From Ostrinia nubilalis (taxonomy: Eukaryota > Arthropoda > Insecta > Lepidoptera > Crambidae): 64,000 bases of DNA. The notes under the pieces are model-generated. The model did no database searches. It had not been told where the DNA came from and worked only from the letters and a program-made list of their open reading frames with translations. The position numbers were made by a program, and so were the translations under genes. The stretch is from NCBI RefSeq assembly GCF_963855985.1, contig NC_087093.1, positions 9,431,501 to 9,495,500 of the forward strand. Reading direction: 5' to 3'. Shown piece after piece: positions 50,001 through 59,946 of the stretch; within the stretch, counting starts at the first letter, position 1, and each line of letters starts with the position of its first letter.

Positions 50001-53000
50001 ACTTCCATTCTGCTCTAACTCCGTTAAACTAAATTGGATATATTACTTCGCACGTCAGTAAACTTAAGTTTGGCATTTTCGTAATTTTGTGCTTAATCAA
50101 CGTCAACCTTATTTAAAGTTCTTCTAGAACTTTAAGTAATAACTTTGGGTATTTTTCGCTTTTAATAAACACGTTGGTGTTGTAATGATATTGTTGCTAG
50201 TTAGGTAATGTATTAGCATACTTTAGAGCTTATCTAAATAACCACAGTTTGCTCATACCTCATAGGTACCTGTGAGAACTCATCGTTCGTTCGTTTCAGC
50301 CGAAAGACGTCCACTGCTGGACAAAGGCCTCCCCCAAGGATTTCCACAAAGACCGGTCCTGCGCCGCTTGCATCCAGGTACTTCCCGCGACCTTTACCAG
50401 ATCGTCGGTCCACCTAGTGGGAGGCCTGCCCACGCTACGTCTTCCAGCTCGTGGTCGCCACTCAAGAACTTTCCTGCCCCAGCGGCCATCAGCTCTTCGA
50501 GCTATGTGCCCCGCCCACTGCCACTTGATTTTAGCGATTCTGCGGGCTATGTCAGTCACTCTGGTTCTCCTACGGATCTCCTCATTTCTGATTCGATCAC
50601 GCAGGGAAACTCCGAGCATAGCACGCTCCATCGCTCTTTGGGTGACCTTGAGCCTTCTTATGAGGCCCATAGTAAGCGACCACGTCTCAGAGCCATACAC
50701 CATCACTGGCAACACACACTGGTCAAATACTTTTGACTTGAGACACTGCGGTATTTCGGACGTGAGAATTTCGCGAAGCTTCCCGAACGCTGCCCAGCCG
50801 AGTTGGATTCGACGATTAACCTCTTTCTCGAAGTTGGACCTACCTAACTGGACTGTTTGTCCCAGGTATACATAATTGTCAACAAGTTCGAGTGTAGTGT
50901 CTCCAACCTTCAGAGGAGTGGGTACAACACGGGCATTTGACATAATTTTTGTCTTGTCCATGTTCATTTTAAGACCCACTTGTTGAGAGGCTCTACTGAG
51001 GCCATCGAGCATTGTGTTTAGGTCCTCCACGGTCTCAGCCATGACTACGATATCGTCCGCGAAACGAAGGTGGGTGATATACTCGCCGTTGATATTTATG
51101 CCGAATCCGCTCCAGTCCAGAAGCTTGAAAACATCTTCCAGGGCGGTGGTGAACAGTTTCGGAGATATGACATCTCCCTGTCTCACCCCTCGCTGCAACT
51201 GGATAGGTTTCGAGTTCTGATCCTGGAGGCGGACCGACATTGTGGCGTTTTCGTACAAGCCCTTCAGCGCTTCGATGTATCTATAGTCAATTTGGCACCG
51301 TTGGAGAGACTGTAGCACTGCCCAGGTCTCGATCGAGTCGAAGGCTTTTTCATAGTCCACAAACGCCAGACAAAGTGGCTGATTATACTCCTCGGTCTTC
51401 TGTATAATCTGCCGTAGCGTATGTATGTGGTCTATGGTACTAAAGCCTTTTCGGAAACCGGCTTGTTCGGGAGGCTGGAAGTCGTCGAGCCTGCGTGCGA
51501 GACGATTCGTGATGACTCTCGAAAACAGCTTGTAGACATGGCTCAGAAGTGAGATGGGTCTATAATTTTTTCAACAAGGTTTTGTCGCCTTTTTTGAAAA
51601 AAAGTATCACCACACTTCTGTGCCATGCCGTAGGCGTTTTTCCCTCAAGTATGACGGAATCGAACAGCCTCTGAAGAGCCTTTAGTACCGGCGTTCCGCC
51701 TGCTTTCAGAAGCTCAGCCGTGATTCCATCATCACCCGGTGCCTTGTTGTTTTTCAGCTGTTTGAGAGCCATTCTAATCTCGTACAGGCTGACGTCCGGG
51801 ATATCTTCGGTGTAGTGTCGGGTCAGTCTAGCTCTTGGGTCTTCGGCTAGATTTGTGACAGGTGTACGTACACTCGTGTATAATTGTCCGTAGAACTTCT
51901 CAACCTCTTCCAATAACTCAGGCCCCGACGAGATGTCTCTGCCATCCTCGGTCTTCAGCTTGGTCAGTTGACTTTGGCCAACAGACAGATCCCTAGCGAA
52001 CACTTTAGAGCCTTTGTTACGCTCAATCGCCTCTTTAATACGATCTGTATTAAATTGGCGTAGATCGCGAGTCAAAGACTTGGAGATCTGTCTGTTAAGA
52101 CGCCGATACTGAGCAGCATCTTCAGAGGACTGCAGAACCAAGTTTCGTCTCTCTTCCATAAGTTTATTGGTGAGGTCAGAGATCTTTTTGGTTCCTTTTG
52201 GACGACGGGTTTTAAAGAACTTAGACCCAGTCGTTTGGACAATTTCCACGAACCTGTCATTGTATTCGTCCACATTTTCGCAGTCTCCTAGGCATTCGAA
52301 ACGATTTTGCAACTCGAGCTGAAAGCTTTCGGGGTTTTGGAGTTGGATGGGCGCTGGGCGGAGCGTAGACTTCATCAGTCGACGCCTCTCAAGCTTGGGT
52401 CTGATATTCAATGTGCCTCTTACCATTCGGTGATCGCTTCCTGTTTTGACCGAGTTGATCACAGAGACATCATTGAATATATGCTTCTTCGTCGACAAGA
52501 TGAAGTCGATCTCATTTTTTATAGCGCCATTGGGATGCAGCCATGTCCACTTTCGCTGTTTTGGCTTCCTGAAGAAGGAGTTCATCATAAAGAGGCCCTC
52601 CCTCTCCATAAAGCCAGCCAGCAGTTGGCCACGTGCGTTCCTCTCTCCATACCCAAATTGCCCCACTTTCAGCTCATTATCGCTTCGTCTACCCAGCTTC
52701 GCGTTGAAGTCCCCCATCACAACGGTAAAATGGGACCGGGAGCTATGTATGGCTCTGGAAATATCCTCATACATAGTCTCCACTTCGTCGTCGGGGTGTT
52801 CCGTGGTCGGTGCGTATACCTGTATGACCTTCAGCGAATACCGTTTGGTGATTCTGAGTATAAGGTACGCTACCCTCGCCGAAACACTCTCGATCTGGAC
52901 CACGTTGTTGACAAGGGACTTGTGGACGATAAACCCGACACCACCCTGGGACTGCTGGTCGCCCTCCCGGAAATAGAGCAGGTTTCCGGATTTCAGGATT

Positions 53001-55276
53001 ATGGTGTCCTCCCCCTCTCTTCGGACTTCGCATAATCCTACGATATCCCACCGCAACCTGCTCAGTTCTTCCTCGAGTTCGGCGAGCCTCACGTCAGTCC
53101 GCAGCGTGCGAGTGTTAAATGTTGCCAGGGCCAGAGGTCGTCGGGGTTGGTAGCCTGTCGGTACCCGGTGATTCTTAGCACCCCTCGCCCCACCGTTACC
53201 GTGACCGCTACCGTGGCCCGGGATAGTGGGGCCGCCGGGGACTAGGGGCCGTGTTTTTTTGTTCCTCTCCATGGGGGGGATTTGCCTTAATCGCCACGCT
53301 TGGCAGGCGGGTTGGCGATCGCAGTTTTTTATAAGGTTTCGCACGCAGACGCTGCTGCCCGTCCGGTGCTGCAGGGATTTTGTCGCCTCTTACGACACGC
53401 CTCCTGTTGGCGGTGGGGAAGAGTATTCTTTATGGCCGTCCCCACACGGAGAACTCATACGTACATAAAATAGGATCTAAATATGGGGATGTGGGTGTGA
53501 GAGCGTGTGGCCAACGTTTAAGCGTATATTTTATGAACCTAAACTTTTTGAAACTCACATCATTTTTATTTAAGTATATTAAATGTAGGTACAACTTTTG
53601 AAATAAGCTTGATAACATTCTGTAAAATGTATTGTAGGTATGAACTGAAGTATCGATTCAGTACCTGGGTAAAATTTTTAAAACACCTTAAAGGGAAAAC
53701 AAACAAAGCCTCTCTTAGTGTTTCCGTTACCTAATAAATCTCTACTTTCTAGACCGAGTGATAAATTAGGTCGAAAATCAACCAAATTTAATAAATTGCT
53801 GAGACTTCGTAATTAGTGAGTTGTTTCTACCACCTCTTCTCACTACATCTAACATTATGAATATTCATATTATTAAGTGAAAATCGAGTAAACTAAACAT
53901 TAAATTCTCTTGCTTCAAAGCAAAATGATGGAATCACCTTATTTCATCCGAGCGATCTTAAGAACTAAATTACTAATGAAGATTAATAAAAAATGGGTAC
54001 CATCAAAGGTTATAATTATAAACTCTAAATAGATACCGTGGTACCTCCTACATACCTATCACATAGCTCGAAACAAAATACAAGAAGGCCGGTGGTCCAT
54101 ACTTGCTCGTAAGCAGATATAGATAGAAATCAATCCGCCTGTATACACTCGATTTGTCATCGGGCTTATGATAATCCTCAACGTATACAAATAACAGATG
54201 CATGATATATGAGTATTCAATAGCTGTATATAGCTTCTATAGTGCACGTTTCAAACCTAGATCTATGCCCATTGCGTTCCATAAGCAAAAGGAATGGTTT
54301 GGATGCACAAAGCCTTTGAGCGGTACCTTAACCACAGTAAAACAAAGGACCAATTGTAGCCCGAGAATATGTCGATATTATGTTATGCCACGTCTTACAA
54401 GTAAGTATAAGTACGTCTTACAATAGGTACATAGTATAGATCAAGGCCCAATCATTCAAAAATATAATATAAAAACCTTCCAAAAACAATATCAGACTGA
54501 TGAGTGATCAGGTTCGTTTAAACATTCCGCCACCAATTTTATTGGGAAAATTGAGTAGCACATGTTTTTGAAGTTTTGAGTAAGATATACTTAGGTATTA
54601 TTACCTAATGAAAACAGAAGTAAAAACATTGAAGGCTAACATCAATGTAATAAATCCATCAGCGCTTTTTCCCAATGCATGTTATTTCCATATGTATCAT
54701 CATCAACATCATATGATAATATAATCCACATGGATAAAGACAGAAAATCTATTTTTTCTAATTTAAATTATACCTACTTAATCCACAAAGTTAACGTTGC
54801 AAGCAACACTAGGGTATAATAATTACTTGTTTCGCAGATATCATCTGCTTCCATCTAACACTAGAAAGTTGCGACGAAGCAAACGCGACTCGACAGACTC
54901 GACGACTTAATCCAATAAGCTTTGTGTTATACACCTATTTTAAAATGAGATGAATCCAAGTAGATATTAAAGTGCTGCTTTAGGTTCTTCTTACGTGATT
55001 TTGAAGTTATTAACATGAGAACGTTATCAATAAATGGGATATTTGAAACCTTCAGTGGGCTAGACTGGAATGCCCGAGGCTAAAAGTTCGAGTCTTATTG
55101 GAGATAATTCATGTTACCTGTGTGTTATCCGTGTAAAAGATATGTTTATAAAAAATAGATGGACCCAACGTAAATGGCAAAGAAACTGTAAATTATTGAC
55201 TTACAATGCAATGAATGTGTAAAGTAATTATAGTAAAATGCTTACGTGTCAGAAAAAATATCACCAACGCAAACAT
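35073..55276 (-). CDS. Two-Ig-domain secreted/surface protein (beat-like architecture), 7 exons
   Basis: Exons: 55,276-55,246; 46,809-46,573; 45,850-45,722; 43,822-43,708; 43,135-42,957; 36,458-36,387; 35,155-35,073. All have AG acceptors and GT donors (mostly GTAAG), phases match at all six joins, and the sum is 846 nt, giving 281 aa. Residues 1-15 are a signal peptide ([10 protein letters not shown], then CVAVN). Ig1 spans 16-132 with Cys37 and Cys114 (GNYTCVV) and Trp54 (MKWFF). Ig2 spans about 133-230 with Cys154 and Cys211. N-glycosylation sites are at N16, N57, N111, N219 and N223. Residues 232-260 are a polar linker, and 262-278 a hydrophobic tail that may be a GPI signal or poor membrane segment. 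Such proteins act in cell adhesion or recognition. V-type Ig1 plus a short Ig2 resembles insect Beaten-path relatives, but I cannot name the orthologue. The 31-nt first exon and the last exon are the least certain parts. Confidence 0.8.
35278..35400. mobile_element. About 120-bp MITE (GGGTTGCACCA ends), intron 6
   Basis: The left end TTAGGGTGAGTTGCACCACC and the right end, inverted TAAGGCTGGGTTGCACCATC, pair imperfectly, followed by mirrored AACTTTGAC words. TA or TTA at both ends suggests a Tc1/mariner- or Harbinger-type MITE. A degraded second copy is at 44,599-44,707. Confidence 0.7.
36490..36735 (+). mobile_element. tRNA-derived SINE, intron 5
   Basis: The head has an A-box (TGGTGTAGTGG) and a B-box (GGTTCGATTCCC) in tRNA spacing, but the acceptor arm does not pair, so it is a SINE promoter and not a tRNA gene. 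The body contains TTGTTTGTATTGGACTGGGT and TACAAGCTTTGCTTAGTTTG, and ends in a TCCAAGGATAC tail. Copies lie at 58,272 and 63,133, with fragments at 17,065 and 42,630. It sits 32 bases upstream of exon 6, close to the branch-point region. Confidence 0.88.
36849..37039. mobile_element. MITE with 36-bp inverted ends
   Basis: The left end GATCGTTTCATCCACGAAGA and the right end, inverted GATGGTTTCATCCACGAAGA, continue into CGCGCCCCACCA on both sides. TA flanks each end, which fits a Tc1/mariner-type MITE. Non-coding. Confidence 0.85.
37040..38096. other. Intron 5, no further feature seen
   Basis: AT-rich intronic sequence without paired ends or coding signal. Confidence 0.4.
38097..39010. mobile_element. 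About 0.9-kb element with GACCAGGAACATAAAAACCC ends
   Basis: GACCAGGAACATAAAAACCC at 38,104-38,123 is mirrored at about 38,984-39,003. TA occurs just outside both ends. No transposase is encoded. A 172-bp MITE (38,410-38,581) sits inside. Confidence 0.7.
38410..38581 (+). mobile_element. 172-bp MITE, copy 1
   Basis: Runs from TATAGTTCCAAAATACTGGA to GCGTGGGTCATCTATA. Its own ends are imperfect inverted repeats (CTG.ACTGTCC inside both). The exact-length inverted copy is at 39,585-39,756. Confidence 0.85.
39188..39368. mobile_element. 181-bp near-perfect palindromic MITE
   Basis: AATGAGGGTTTTCGCGATTG at the left is mirrored at the right (CAATCGCGAAAACCCTCATT). Pairing runs about 78 bases inward with only two or three mismatches around a short TGACATGACATTGACA centre. 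It would fold into a long hairpin RNA if transcribed. Confidence 0.88.
39585..39756 (-). mobile_element. 172-bp MITE, copy 2 (inverted)
   Basis: Reverse complement of 38,410-38,581, with about a dozen differences by eye. Starts TATAGATGACCCACGCTGAA and ends CAGTATTTTGGAACTATA. Confidence 0.85.
39757..40754. other. Intron 5, no further feature seen
   Basis: No supported coding signal; short minus-strand frames at 40,066 and 40,550 lack motifs. Confidence 0.4.
40755..40992 (+). mobile_element. RTE 3' fragment, (CGAA)n-tailed subfamily
   Basis: Carries GGCACATAGCTCGTAGAGCT, GTGGACCGACGATCTGGTGA and CCAGCAGTGGACGTC, and ends in ACGAACGAACGAACGA, the same tail as the full-length copy at 50,284. 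An antisense open frame here is not a gene. Confidence 0.88.
41193..41336 (+). mobile_element. RTE 3' fragment, (GATGAT)n-tailed subfamily
   Basis: GGTGGACCGACGACCTGATT through AGTAGTGGACGTCCTGTGGC and a GATGATGATGATG tail. The tail type differs from the neighbour at 40,755, showing two RTE subfamilies have been active. Confidence 0.88.
41771..42098. repeat. Diverged tandem duplication, 164-bp unit
   Basis: ATAGGAGTTT starts at 41,771 and 41,935. Both units share GTGTCAGATG, CATGATTC/TATGATTC, GCAATATGT, TTATAAAAGTGGAA and TTCTATTATT in the same order. Substitutions are frequent, so the duplication is old. The frame at 41,481-41,699 just upstream ([10 protein letters not shown] motif) looks protein-like, but I cannot identify it. 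Confidence 0.75.
42200..42900. other. Intron 5, SINE tail fragment only
   Basis: Positions 42,630-42,665 share TACAAGCTCTACTTAATTTG with the SINE body. Otherwise nothing is recognised. Confidence 0.4.
44599..44707 (-). mobile_element. Degraded copy of the 35,278 MITE, intron 3
   Basis: Shares ATCTGTCAAACTC, the AAAAAACACCG..TAACGTTA stretch and GTTAAAGTTAAATGTTGCAA in inverted order relative to 35,278-35,400. Confidence 0.55.
46322..46477 (+). mobile_element. 156-bp MITE with ACGCCCGTATTCACAAAC ends, copy 1, intron 2
   Basis: ACGCCCGTATTCACAAAC at the left is mirrored by GTTTGTGAATACGGGCGT at the right. TTA-type bases flank both ends. The middle contains GTGGACGTACAGGGTGACA and AACCAATCACAGAGCTCTAT. 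Confidence 0.85.
46905..46980 (+). mobile_element. Lepidopteran retroposon 3' snippet
   Basis: CGTGCTGAGAAAAGGCAGCG, then AAGAAACTCAG, is the inverted, diverged form of the GAGTTTGTTGCGGCGCTTCT block at 31,650. It is too short to classify further. Confidence 0.4.
47090..47286. mobile_element. 197-bp TA-flanked MITE (GGGGAGACC ends), intron 1
   Basis: Ends GGGGAGACCGAGGAGAGTTG and, inverted, GGGGAGACCAAGGTGAGTTT, with TA at 47,088-47,089 and 47,287-47,288. A GAGTTGTGACA word near the left end is mirrored by TGTCGTAACTC on the right. The first nine terminal bases (GGGGAGA..) resemble those of the larger element at 27,194. Confidence 0.85.
48545..48668 (+). mobile_element. RTE 3' fragment, (CGAA)n-tailed, intron 1
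   Basis: GGTGGACTGACGATCTGGTG through CCAGCAGTGGAGGTC, with a GAACGAACGAA tail. About 120 bp, 5'-truncated. Confidence 0.85.
48909..49063 (-). mobile_element. 155-bp MITE with ACGCCCGTATTC ends, copy 2, intron 1
   Basis: Inverted copy of 46,322-46,477: shares CACAGAGCTCTATTCAACGC (as its mirror), GTACGTCCACGCG and GAATACGGGCGT. The left terminus has decayed to CTGCCCTCATTCACAAA. Confidence 0.82.
50274..50283. repeat. RTE target-site duplication, 3' side
   Basis: GAGAACTCAT, repeated at 53,449-53,458 on the other side of the element. Confidence 0.9.
50284..53448 (-). mobile_element. Full-length RTE retrotransposon, intron 1
   Basis: This 3,165-bp element is bounded by the direct repeat GAGAACTCAT. 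The 5' end (at 53,448) is a GC-rich leader of about 100 bases, and the 3' end is GGCTGAAACGAACGAACG with no poly(A), as in RTE elements. It is inserted in the same orientation as the host gene, 1.8 kb downstream of exon 1. Intact ends, the clean duplication and only one frameshift show it is recent. It is the best template in the window for the many truncated copies. Confidence 0.95.
50296..53344 (-). pseudogene. RTE endonuclease-reverse transcriptase, one frameshift
   Basis: The first part (53,344-51,560) has an APE-type endonuclease: FNTRTL (Asn77), LCEVRR (Glu106), [16 protein letters not shown] (211-218), WTWLHPNG and SDHRMV (303-308), then the RT start [10 protein letters not shown]. An extra A in an A6 run near 51,569 shifts the frame and gives a stop a few codons later. 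In the other frame the RT continues without stops through [35 protein letters not shown] and the FADD catalytic box (51,063-51,052), then the thumb and the C-terminal [10 protein letters not shown] tail to 50,296. The joined length is about 1,020 aa, normal for RTE. This type is often annotated in Lepidoptera as an HmRTE-like endonuclease-reverse transcriptase or a craniofacial-development-protein-2-like gene. Long antisense open frames across it are shadows. Confidence 0.93.
53449..53458. repeat. RTE target-site duplication, 5' side
   Basis: GAGAACTCAT, matching 50,274-50,283. Confidence 0.9.
53459..55245. other. Intron 1, 5' part
   Basis: AT-rich, no further repeat paired and no coding signal. 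The donor of exon 1 is GTAAGC at 55,245-55,240. Confidence 0.4.
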
Positions 55277-55700
55277 TTTTAGTAAATTACACAAAATCCA
55301 CGCGGCATAACTGAACCAAACGTGACGCTAATCAAAAATCTAAGATGACGAGAAAATTACACTCGACGAAAACTTCGAGCACGCAATACACCCACAAAGT
55401 AATACAAATGCAAAAACTAGTGTATCAAAACGCGATGGCAACTGGCGCACAGGGTAACATGCACGAAACGAGTGCAACAATCCATAGTCCTTTGTTAATT
55501 AAGTTCTCAAAATCTTTTTTAGTTTGCACGAAATATTTTACGAGAATTTGCCAAAAGTGATGCGCGGGCTTCCCTCGACAGTCAGGGGTGGCAAACGACT
55601 AAAAGTTTCAGCGCGAACAATATTACTTATCAATCGCGCATGCGTGCTTGACCCGCCTGTTGAGTGCCAGCTCTTAGCAACTTTCCTTAATTTAATAACA
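55277..55700 (-). promoter_or_regulatory. Probable 5' UTR / promoter of the Ig-domain gene
   Basis: The DNA upstream of the ATG (AAAAATG context) is less AT-rich than its surroundings. It has a relatively GC-rich patch at 55,560-55,680 and no repeat match. No TATA box is evident. The start site is not fixed by sequence; this is inferred from position alone. Confidence 0.35.
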
Positions 55701-58271
55701 CCTTGAAGACTCTTTGGCATATTTAAAGCATAAGTTTGAAAACGAGGATTTTCCAAATTTTGGCTTCCGCATAACCCTGGCTTTGAACCAGTGTATTAAG
55801 GTTAATGAAGTAAGTAGGTAAGTAGTTGTTTAAACCATAATAGAGGGATTTCTAACTTGTATAATTACTTATACAAGTTGTTATACACTTTATTTAAACT
55901 TCATTTGTATAATACATATGTATCGCGTCCATTACATTTGAAACTTAGAACAACAAGTCTCAAACGATATTTATATTCATAAATCCTTAGTACCTACCTA
56001 ATTTCACTGTCTGTGTTGCTGATGAATCACCACCCCGTACCGCAGTTCCAGCTACCAGACCACCGCATTAATGAGAAAACAGTTGGTACAAGTGAAATGT
56101 AGCGCGGCTAAGCTTGGATAATTAATATTTATATACCTAATAGTCTCAGTTCGAGCCTGGAGTCTAGCAGTGCAGTGCTTGCACACATATTAGAGCTGTC
56201 TTTCTTATAAAAGGCGTATGGGACAAGAGGCATCATCATTAAGTTGAATTAATTTGGTAGAAATGGCAAACATTTTAATTTCATTTTAGTTTTACCTGGC
56301 TCATTATAAATTAAAGTGACCTGATGAATTTAACTTTGTTTGTAATCTCTGAAAGAAAATACAGTTAAGGATTTTTATTCGTTTTTCATGTAGAAAAGGT
56401 AAGTATCTCGAAAGATTAACGATTAAATAAGTCAGAGAATATTACCCCACTGAGAGCCGTTATATCAATATTATGATCTTTATTAGTATTCTATGATTCC
56501 AGCCTATTCGGGGATTTCTCTTGAAGATAATATTTATCTGCTGGTCTCGTAACTTTATCAGAAACTTATTGAATTGATCCTAAATTGAGCGTTAAAAATA
56601 AACACTTCAGTTTACAGCCAAACAGACTTTGAATATAAATTAAGTTCAGTTATTAGCTTGGGCTAGGATACCCTCCACTGCCAGACTCAAAGGTTATCAA
56701 GTCTAGTGGCCTTAGCCAAGTGCCACTTAGCAATTGTCAAAAGCGTCTGTAGAGCGCAATATTGTCAACTGATAGACTAGGCAATAAATACATGCCAAGA
56801 CAAATCAAAGAACATTAGCGTCAGTTGCCAACTTGTCCAATATTAATATCTTTGGACAATCCGATCCCGATGATAAATATTGTATTGACTACGTGATAGA
56901 TAACAACATACAGGTTAAGAACATGAGAGTTGATGTACAGTCAAATATTACACCTACACAATACACTACTACACTTAAAACTACACTACAATTGAAAAAG
57001 AAATTGTCTGTCTATATATACGAGTATATGTATATCACCAATATTATGGTGCACTATATTGCATTCTAGATTTGTCACTCATTTAATTCACAAAGTAAAA
57101 CGGCTCACTCAAGTATCATCCACACGTGAAACACGCGCAAATTAGGTACAAAACATTTAAGGTCATGCCACTTAAACTTGAAATCCTATATTCAAATTGC
57201 TTTAATTTAATTAAGCTACCCTTTTCACATGAAACACTTGGGCTATTCACATGTGCGAACCGTCGTGGTGTGAAACAAGACACATTTCAGGATACAACAA
57301 CCTTAGGATATGTAGTGTAACTGAAAAATGTAAGAATACTTATTGCGTAAGTTCGTCTTCGTTTTGTTTTTAAAATAAACTGTCTTTCCTGACACGTATT
57401 ACATAAATTTAGTTACTAAAGTCATAAATCAACCACAATCTAATGCAAATAATTTTAAGCAAATGCAATCCTAAACAATTAGAAGGAGGCGATGGGTGTC
57501 GGGACTTCGGGAGTACGTCACTCTCAGACTCTGCAACTTCTGAAGATATTACGTAAACAATGGCTAAATCTGAAACACGACTAGCTCGGAACACGGTAGA
57601 TATACAGTTTTGACGAACTCTAAAATGTTAAGCATGTTTCCTGATAGATTTAGCTGCTTCATATCCCTTTTGTTGATTGAAGTCTGTTTACTGACTATAA
57701 TATTCTAAGATCACTCTCATTTGTGAAATACAATACCGACTTTCAAAAGGTTAAACAAAAAAGATTCCTTACTAAGTCAAGCGTACATATTAATTTAATT
57801 ATAACAAAGTGCGCACAGAATCCTGTTTACCGTAATAATGTATCAATCTACGTCAAAGAGAGAGATATATTTGATTTAAGAGTGCCCAATAGGCATTGTA
57901 GAGATAAAATAAATCACAGCCCAGTATCGTAGGTTATCTTAAACAGACATGTAATACAAAGACTAGCATTATGCAGGATTGTTCAGTAGAATCTACTTTT
58001 AACGACATAAAAGGCACAATACAATAACTTGTGTGAAAGATGAATAAATGTAGTTTCGATGAATGGACGACCTAAATAAAAATATACAAATCTAATGGCC
58101 TTTGTATTTTATAGGTTTGAACTCTGAGTATGGACTGTAAGTCAATTGAGTCATACTCGTACATACAGACAATGATATGTCAAGCTTAACACATGAATCT
58201 GCAAGTACGTAAAATGCGTCTACTACTAAACCCAAAGAAAATTATAATACTTGTATGATTTTAATACTAGT
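55701..58271. other. Upstream intergenic DNA
   Basis: No gene or paired terminal repeats seen. Short frames (56,833; 57,126; 57,723) are AT-rich and motif-free. Confidence 0.4.
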
Positions 58272-58520
58272 CGGCCGTTTGGTGTAGTGGTTCAGAACGG
58301 ACTACTATGCCGAGAGGTCCCGGGTTCGATTCCCGGCCGGGCAGAAATTGAAATGATGGATTTTAATTTCTGTGACGGGTCTGGGTGTTACTATGTATAA
58401 TATGTATGTATTTACAAAAAAGTATTTAAGTATGTTTATATCCGTTGTCTAGTACCCATAGTACAAGCTTTGCTTAGTTTGGGACTAGAGGCGCAGTGTA
58501 AAATGTCCAATGATGATATT
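58272..58520 (+). mobile_element. tRNA-derived SINE, full length
   Basis: Head GTCGGCCGTTTGGTGTAGTG with a B-box GGTTCGATTCCC flanked by a good CCGGG/CCCGG T-stem. The body is the same as at 36,490, ending AAAATGTCCAATGATGATATT. It is the best-preserved of the three heads; the acceptor stem still does not pair well, so it is not a tRNA gene. Confidence 0.88.
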
Positions 58521-58824
58521 ATTTAACTGTAACGTAGAAAATATTTCAATATCGTAAAGATTTATGCCTAAGTTCTGTTTGCTACTAAAAACTATTCTTA
58601 AAAAAGTGTTATTTAAGGTTTGTCTGTAGAACCAATCATTTATTTTCTTGAGTAATAAAGTAAAAATTATAAAAAAAATATCGAGTGAGGGTTCTCATAT
58701 TTTATTGCTATTATCACTATTATTAAGAAAAAAAATAAGTCATTATTGCGAGAAGCGCGTTAAAGACCTTCTGTGATCTACAGAAATTGTGTAAAGCCAA
58801 AAAGCTAGTAAGCTATAAGTAAAC
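58521..58824. other. Intergenic, nothing recognised
   Basis: AT-rich spacer between the SINE and the next transposon. Confidence 0.4.
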
Positions 58825-58826
58825 TA

Positions 58827-59946
58827 AGGTGGGTGGACCATGGAAGGCCACTCTAACGAGTAAACGCTTTTTATTCCTTTATTAACTGGATAAATGAAAA
58901 AAACAAATTATCAAATAATAGTTTGTTTTATTGTGTACCATATAAATCACTTTTTTTTAACCTAGCTTTAATCAGTATTCATTAAACTTAAGTTTTGTTA
59001 AGCTCTTCCAAATGGCCTTGCAAGCAACACGGCTCCAAACAAGGCCAATATTATACATCAGTCGTTCAACTTAAAAATAGAGTTGTAACAATTAATATAT
59101 TCGCTTTTACTAAAACTACATAATAAGCTCTTTCATTTAAGCAAAACATTAAATGCTCAATATATTTTTATCATTTATAAAAAACTCAAAGAACATTACT
59201 TGAACACCATCGTATAACTAAGAATATATTATTGGAAATTATTTAAAAACAGTAGTAATGAGTATTATATTGACATCAAATAACTTGCCAACGCGTATTA
59301 TAATGAAATTAAAAACTTTTTTTTTACCTCAAATGGCCTTCTTATGGGTCCGTTCTTTGTAAGGCCAAAATGAGTTAATATGAGTTAAAAAGTTTAATAA
59401 CCCTTGTAAATAAAAATATTATAAATATAAAACATTGTTTTAACTGTAACGGTACGTATTTACTAAAAAGTAACTGTTCATATGTTCATGGTTTGTACAT
59501 GTTCTTTGTAAGGCCCATGTACCCTAGCAAGGCCAACTGTCAAATTTTTTATGGGCCTTGTAAGGAACCATTGGCTTTGCTGGGAACACTACCAATATTT
59601 TAACTTAAATCGAGGCAAAACTATTATTTTTTTCTTTAGTACCATAAACATATCCTTATACGACAGTTCACAGTAAAAAAATATGAAATAATAATAGGTT
59701 ATCTAACTAAAAACGTACGTTTTGCTGTGCGCGCGAATAACAATTGTAACGTCGATGACCGAAGTCCACGAATCGTGAGATCGCACTGCCACAATAGCGG
59801 CGCAAGCGACTCGCCGCCGCATCTGTGGCCTTAAGTTTGATGGATCTTAGTGTATAGCCGAAGGAATATGTGTTTTCATGTCAATAACTACGACTTTTTG
59901 ATAGTTGGCCTTCAAAGGAGCGTGGCCTTCCATGGTCCACCCACCT
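58827..59946. mobile_element. 1.12-kb TA-flanked transposon with reiterated AAGGCCA words
   Basis: Ends AGGTGGGTGGACCATGGAAG and its exact mirror CTTCCATGGTCCACCCACCT, continuing into GGCCAC/GTGGCC. TA lies at 58,825-58,826 and 59,947-59,948. The words CAAGGCCA, AATGGCCTT and TAAGGCCA occur about ten times inside (59,012-59,050, 59,330-59,375, 59,508-59,575, 59,905). A GC-rich patch lies at 59,725-59,830. No transposase frame is present. The inner motif array and TA flanks parallel the elements at 27,194 and 29,091. Confidence 0.85.

Noticed and set aside
52307..53035. 242-aa plus-strand open frame, with other long frames at 50,272-50,875
   Set aside because: Antisense shadows of the RTE polyprotein, with no motif of their own.
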